DNA of 64,000 nt. Source: Clostridia bacterium (lineage in GTDB: Bacteria > Bacillota > Clostridia > Christensenellales > Borkfalkiaceae). Made by a program: the position numbers and the translations under genes. The stretch is from NCBI GenBank assembly GCA_017467275.1, contig JAFTSN010000001.1:271700-335699 (forward strand), read 5' to 3'. The notes under the pieces were generated by a model that worked only from the letters and a program-made list of their open reading frames with translations, was not told the origin of the DNA and did not search any database. The stretch's first letter is position 1, and every line of letters starts with the position of its first letter. This document shows, piece after piece, positions 61,548-64,000 of the stretch.

Positions 61548-61576
61548 TTACTTTTCTCCTTTTTCGTTTTTCTTAT

Positions 61577-61614
61577 ATTATACACTTGACAAAAAGAAAC
61601 GTAAAATATATAAT
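61577..61614. promoter_or_regulatory. Overlapping divergent promoters of the LysR and SemiSWEET-like genes
   Basis: Plus strand: TTGACA (61586-61591), 17 bp, TATAAT (61609-61614). Minus strand: TTTACG (61605-61600), 17 bp, TATAAT (61582-61577). The elements interlock, so one bound LysR dimer could affect both. A 6-bp hairpin ATAGGC/GCCTAT (61628-61642) precedes the LysR ribosome-binding site. Confidence 0.7.
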
Positions 61615-61654
61615 TTTTATGAAAACGATAGGCTGCGCCTATTAAGGAGCGTTT

Positions 61655-62512
61655 ATGGATATACAAAAATTGAAGTATTTTTATACTACGGCGCAATTAG
61701 AACATATCACACGCGCTTCGGAAATATTGCATATTTCACAGCCTTCGTTAACGCAAGCGATACAATCGTTAGAATTTGAGTTAGGAGTTTTGCTGTTTGA
61801 ACGGCAAGGGAGAAGAATTATTTTAACTCAATTCGGAAAATATTTAAAAGAACGTTTGGATAGTTTATTACCGCAGTTTGATAATATTCCCAATGAAATC
61901 GAGCAATTAAAGAAATCTGTAAATAAAACGGTCAAATTAAACATTTTAGCGGCATCATCTTTCGTTATAAACACCATCATTTCTTATAAGAAGAAAAATC
62001 CCGATGTCATTTTTGATTTTGAACAAAACGAACAAAAATATGATTGTGATATCGTTATTACAACAAACGGGCTGAATAGTGATAATTCTAAAAATTATGT
62101 CAAGCGTTGCATAAAAGAAGAAAAAATATATCTTGCCGTACCCAAAAATTCTATTTACGCTTCGTATCGCTCCATAGATTTAACGACGGTAAAAGATGAA
62201 AGTTTTATTATGCTTTCTAACACACGCTTATTTGGGGTAATATGTAATAAATATTGCTCCGTTGCCGGATTTTTACCGAAAATTTTATTTGAATCAGACT
62301 CGCCTGCTGCTGTTCAAAATATAATTAGTATGGGCGCAGGCATCGCCTTTTGGCCTGAATATTCTTGGGGGACAATAAACAACAAAAACGTAGCTTTAAT
62401 CCCTATTTCTTATCCAGTTTGTCAAAGAGATTTAATCATAGAGCTTCATAACCGATTACCGAAATCTGCTTACGCGGAAAATTTTTATAAATATTTACTA
62501 AGCAAAATTTAA
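61655..62512 (+). CDS. LysR-family transcriptional regulator
   Basis: 285 aa. N-terminal winged helix 'MDIQKLKYFYTTAQLEHITRASEILHISQPSLTQAIQSLE' followed by the linker helix and a periplasmic-binding-like effector domain (about 90-285). AAGGAG precedes the ATG. Like most LysR genes it faces its probable targets, here the SemiSWEET- and SGNH-like genes. Confidence 0.9.
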   Translation: MDIQKLKYFYTTAQLEHITRASEILHISQPSLTQAIQSLEFELGVLLFERQGRRIILTQFGKYLKERLDSLLPQFDNIPNEIEQLKKSVNKTVKLNILAASSFVINTIISYKKKNPDVIFDFEQNEQKYDCDIVITTNGLNSDNSKNYVKRCIKEEKIYLAVPKNSIYASYRSIDLTTVKDESFIMLSNTRLFGVICNKYCSVAGFLPKILFESDSPAAVQNIISMGAGIAFWPEYSWGTINNKNVALIPISYPVCQRDLIIELHNRLPKSAYAENFYKYLLSKI

Positions 62513-62850
62513 AACGGTACTGCGGCGTGCGCTCGTATTATATGCTTAGGCAATGATTTCATAGGTGGACAGAAGTGGAAAATTGTTGCAAAGCAACAAA
62601 GTGTCGTCGGCGACAAACTTTGTGAATAGAACAAGCTTAAGGATTTTCGCCTCCTCGCGCGAACCACCGATAAGGCGGCGTTTCTTCAATCATTTCAACA
62701 CCACACAAAAAGGACATACCGCTTGGTATGTCCTTTTTGTGGTGGAGCGTGTGAAACGTAAAACTACTCTTTTAGGCAAGAAAAAGGGTGAGAAAATATC
62801 CCACCCCATAAATTAAGTTTTGTATTAGTTATGATACCCGCCCAATTTAT
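62513..62850. repeat. Structured non-coding stretch with strong hairpins
   Basis: No supported gene in 338 bp. Contains TTGTTGC/GCAACAA (62583-62599) whose right arm overlaps a second, longer foldback ACAAAGT-GTCG/CGAC-ACTTTGT (62596-62623), and a perfect 17-bp stem CACAAAAAGGACATACC with its complement (62704-62720, 62725-62741), 4-nt loop. The last is a good terminator or stable RNA end. The compact GC-richer hairpins in AT-rich DNA look like a dispersed palindromic element. Confidence 0.6.
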
Positions 62851-63843
62851 TTAAAAAGGCAAGATGTCATCTTCTAAATATTCAGTTATTTCAACACCTA
62901 AAATATTTTTTGCACGAACCAACAAATGGTCATAAGTCATTATACTAATTTGATTAAAAGAAGCATTTAATATGCGAAAAGCTCTTTGTTGTTCTTCATT
63001 CCAATTATTAGACCTGCCAAATACAAGCAAACAGCGAGGTTTGATTATTTTTGTCCCTTTAGTCCTTTCTAAAAATTTCGCACTATTCGATTCTCTTTCA
63101 ATTTCGTAAAGATAGTTTTGACATTGTGTTATTGCTTTTATTAAATCCGAGCTTGGGACATAATTATTGTGGTCTTTTGCATCCATCCAAAACTTCAATC
63201 CATTTGGCTTTTTAATTTCTACAATATCTAAAAATCCGTCAAAAGCTTTTGTTAAATAATCAGCAATATTGCTCGTATCTATTTTGCGTTCATCAAGTAT
63301 TTCTATATATTCCGAGCCTAAAATCCATTTATTATTTTCAAACCAATTTTGCCAAAAACTTTCAGCTAAATTTTCGCCTATAGCTTTTTCAAATTCATCT
63401 AAAGATTTTTTCTTTTTTATAGAATCTATAGCTATGTATATATTGTCACTTAAAACACCACTTTCTAGTAATTGATTAGCAATTTCTTCATCCGAATTAA
63501 CTATTGACTTGAATTTAATAAGAAGTTGTTTTGAATCATTGTTATCTACAGGAATAAATTTTTCAACATTTAACTCTAATGGTTTATAGTATTTTTCAAT
63601 GTAAGCAACTAAATTTTTTAATTCTTCAAAAGTTAAGGTCAACTCACTTTTAGGCGTATCCGTTTCAACTCCACCTGATATTTTATATCTTCCTATTTTT
63701 AAGCATATATCTATTTTTCCCTCTGTATCGTGAGGTATTTTTTGTAAAATAGCTTGAGTAAAAACTTGTTTTTTAGTACTTAATCTTTGAGGGACATATT
63801 TAATACCATTGTGAGATTCTAAAATTTTATTATTATCCTGCAT
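62851..63843 (-). CDS. sduA: Shedu-type (DUF4263) nuclease
   Basis: 330 aa. C-terminal DUF4263 domain (about 150-315): 'FWQNWFENNKWILG', then the PD-(D/E)xK core 'FLDIVEIKKPNG' with Asp206, Glu209 and Lys211, then 'AITQCQNYLYEIE' and 'LLVFGRS'. Shedu proteins are single-gene anti-phage nucleases whose N-terminal part varies, as here. ATG at 63843 has AAAGGAG just upstream; an ATG six codons earlier overlaps the preceding gene's stop. AT-rich, with a co-directional gene directly upstream. Confidence 0.8.
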   Translation of the reverse strand: MQDNNKILESHNGIKYVPQRLSTKKQVFTQAILQKIPHDTEGKIDICLKIGRYKISGGVETDTPKSELTLTFEELKNLVAYIEKYYKPLELNVEKFIPVDNNDSKQLLIKFKSIVNSDEEIANQLLESGVLSDNIYIAIDSIKKKKSLDEFEKAIGENLAESFWQNWFENNKWILGSEYIEILDERKIDTSNIADYLTKAFDGFLDIVEIKKPNGLKFWMDAKDHNNYVPSSDLIKAITQCQNYLYEIERESNSAKFLERTKGTKIIKPRCLLVFGRSNNWNEEQQRAFRILNASFNQISIMTYDHLLVRAKNILGVEITEYLEDDILPF

Positions 63844-63857
63844 ACCGCTCCTTTTAA

Positions 63858-64000
63858 TCATACTGCTTGATAATGATATGTAATTGAGTGCAACACATCG
63901 TTATAGTTGTTTGCTTCAATTTCTAATACATCAACGTTATCCCAACCGATAGACAATACGTATAACAAATTTTCAAAGGCGAAAATCGTTTCTTCGTTCT
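63858..64000 (-). CDS. 3' end of a gene upstream of the Shedu-type nuclease
   Basis: Open frame running in from the right edge and ending with TGA at 63860-63858. The last visible residues include 'FENLLYVLSIGWDNVDVLEIE' and end 'YHYQAV'. The stop overlaps the earlier possible ATG of the nuclease gene, so the two are probably one operon. I do not recognise the family from this tail. Confidence 0.65.
   Translation of the reverse strand, partial: NEETIFAFENLLYVLSIGWDNVDVLEIEANNYNDVLHSITYHYQAV

Noticed and set aside
62583-62741. CRISPR array
   Set aside because: Hairpins differ from each other and no regularly spaced repeats occur.

Overview
The window reads as ordinary chromosome of a low-oxygen member of the Bacillota (class Clostridia). 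Support for this: strong Shine-Dalgarno sites (AAGGAG/GGAGG types), sigma-A style promoters, pyruvate formate-lyase, a minimal SUF-like Fe-S assembly pair (SmsC/SmsB), XRE/MarR/AraC/LysR regulators and large lipoproteins with Listeria-Bacteroides (InlB B-type) and BspA-like leucine-rich repeats. The standard code is used. An uncultured gut Christensenellales-type lineage would fit, but that is inference. No rRNA, tRNA, CRISPR array or intact insertion sequence was recognised.

Layout. 1-3.8 kb: 3' end of an AraC regulator, a nucleoside hydrolase, an EF-G-like GTPase and a small membrane protein. 3.9-9.3 kb: valS, divergent from a NitT/TauT-type ABC importer (lipoprotein, ATPase, permease). 9.4-12.6 kb: a MacB-like ATPase-FtsX fusion with its MarR regulator. 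12.8-18.2 kb: an M18 aminopeptidase convergent with an operon nadA-smsC-smsB-second M18 aminopeptidase. 18.3-21.3 kb: CNNM/CorC protein, galE and a YgjP-like metallopeptidase. 21.6-24.9 kb: GH31 glycosidase and divergent AraC regulator. 24.9-32.7 kb: a five-gene oligopeptide ABC importer. Its OppC carries a complete RCC1-type propeller and its OppF a long helical insertion. 32.9-38.7 kb: aldo/keto reductase, tcdA, a Ca2+-type P-ATPase and a membrane-tethered ComEC-like hydrolase. 38.8-42.2 kb: pflA, a thioredoxin-like gene and a pyruvate formate-lyase encoded in two pieces.

42.4-47.1 kb is a six-gene operon resembling a peptide-modification (RiPP) cluster: 46-aa lipoprotein, HPr-kinase-like protein, PqqD-like recognition protein, S26-like peptidase, ABC exporter and nucleotidyltransferase. 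No known cyclase or radical SAM enzyme accompanies it. 47.2-60.4 kb is devoted to the cell surface. It holds a 1653-aa InlB/LRR lipoprotein with two tiny WYL-type helix-turn-helix genes just upstream of it, a protein with two XRE domains, one membrane helix and a large InlB/LRR ectodomain (apparently a one-component surface receptor-regulator), and two tandem BcrA-type ABC transporters.

From about 60.5 kb the sequence becomes visibly AT-rich. This part carries a LysR regulator divergent from a SemiSWEET-like and an SGNH-like gene, a structured non-coding stretch, a Shedu-type (DUF4263) nuclease and the 3' end of one more gene. It looks like an acquired island continuing past the right edge.

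The best candidates for undescribed biology are the RCC1-in-OppC fusion, the two-piece pyruvate formate-lyase, the XRE-membrane-InlB receptor with its surface neighbourhood, and the HPrK/PqqD/S26/ABC/nucleotidyltransferase operon with its small lipoprotein.
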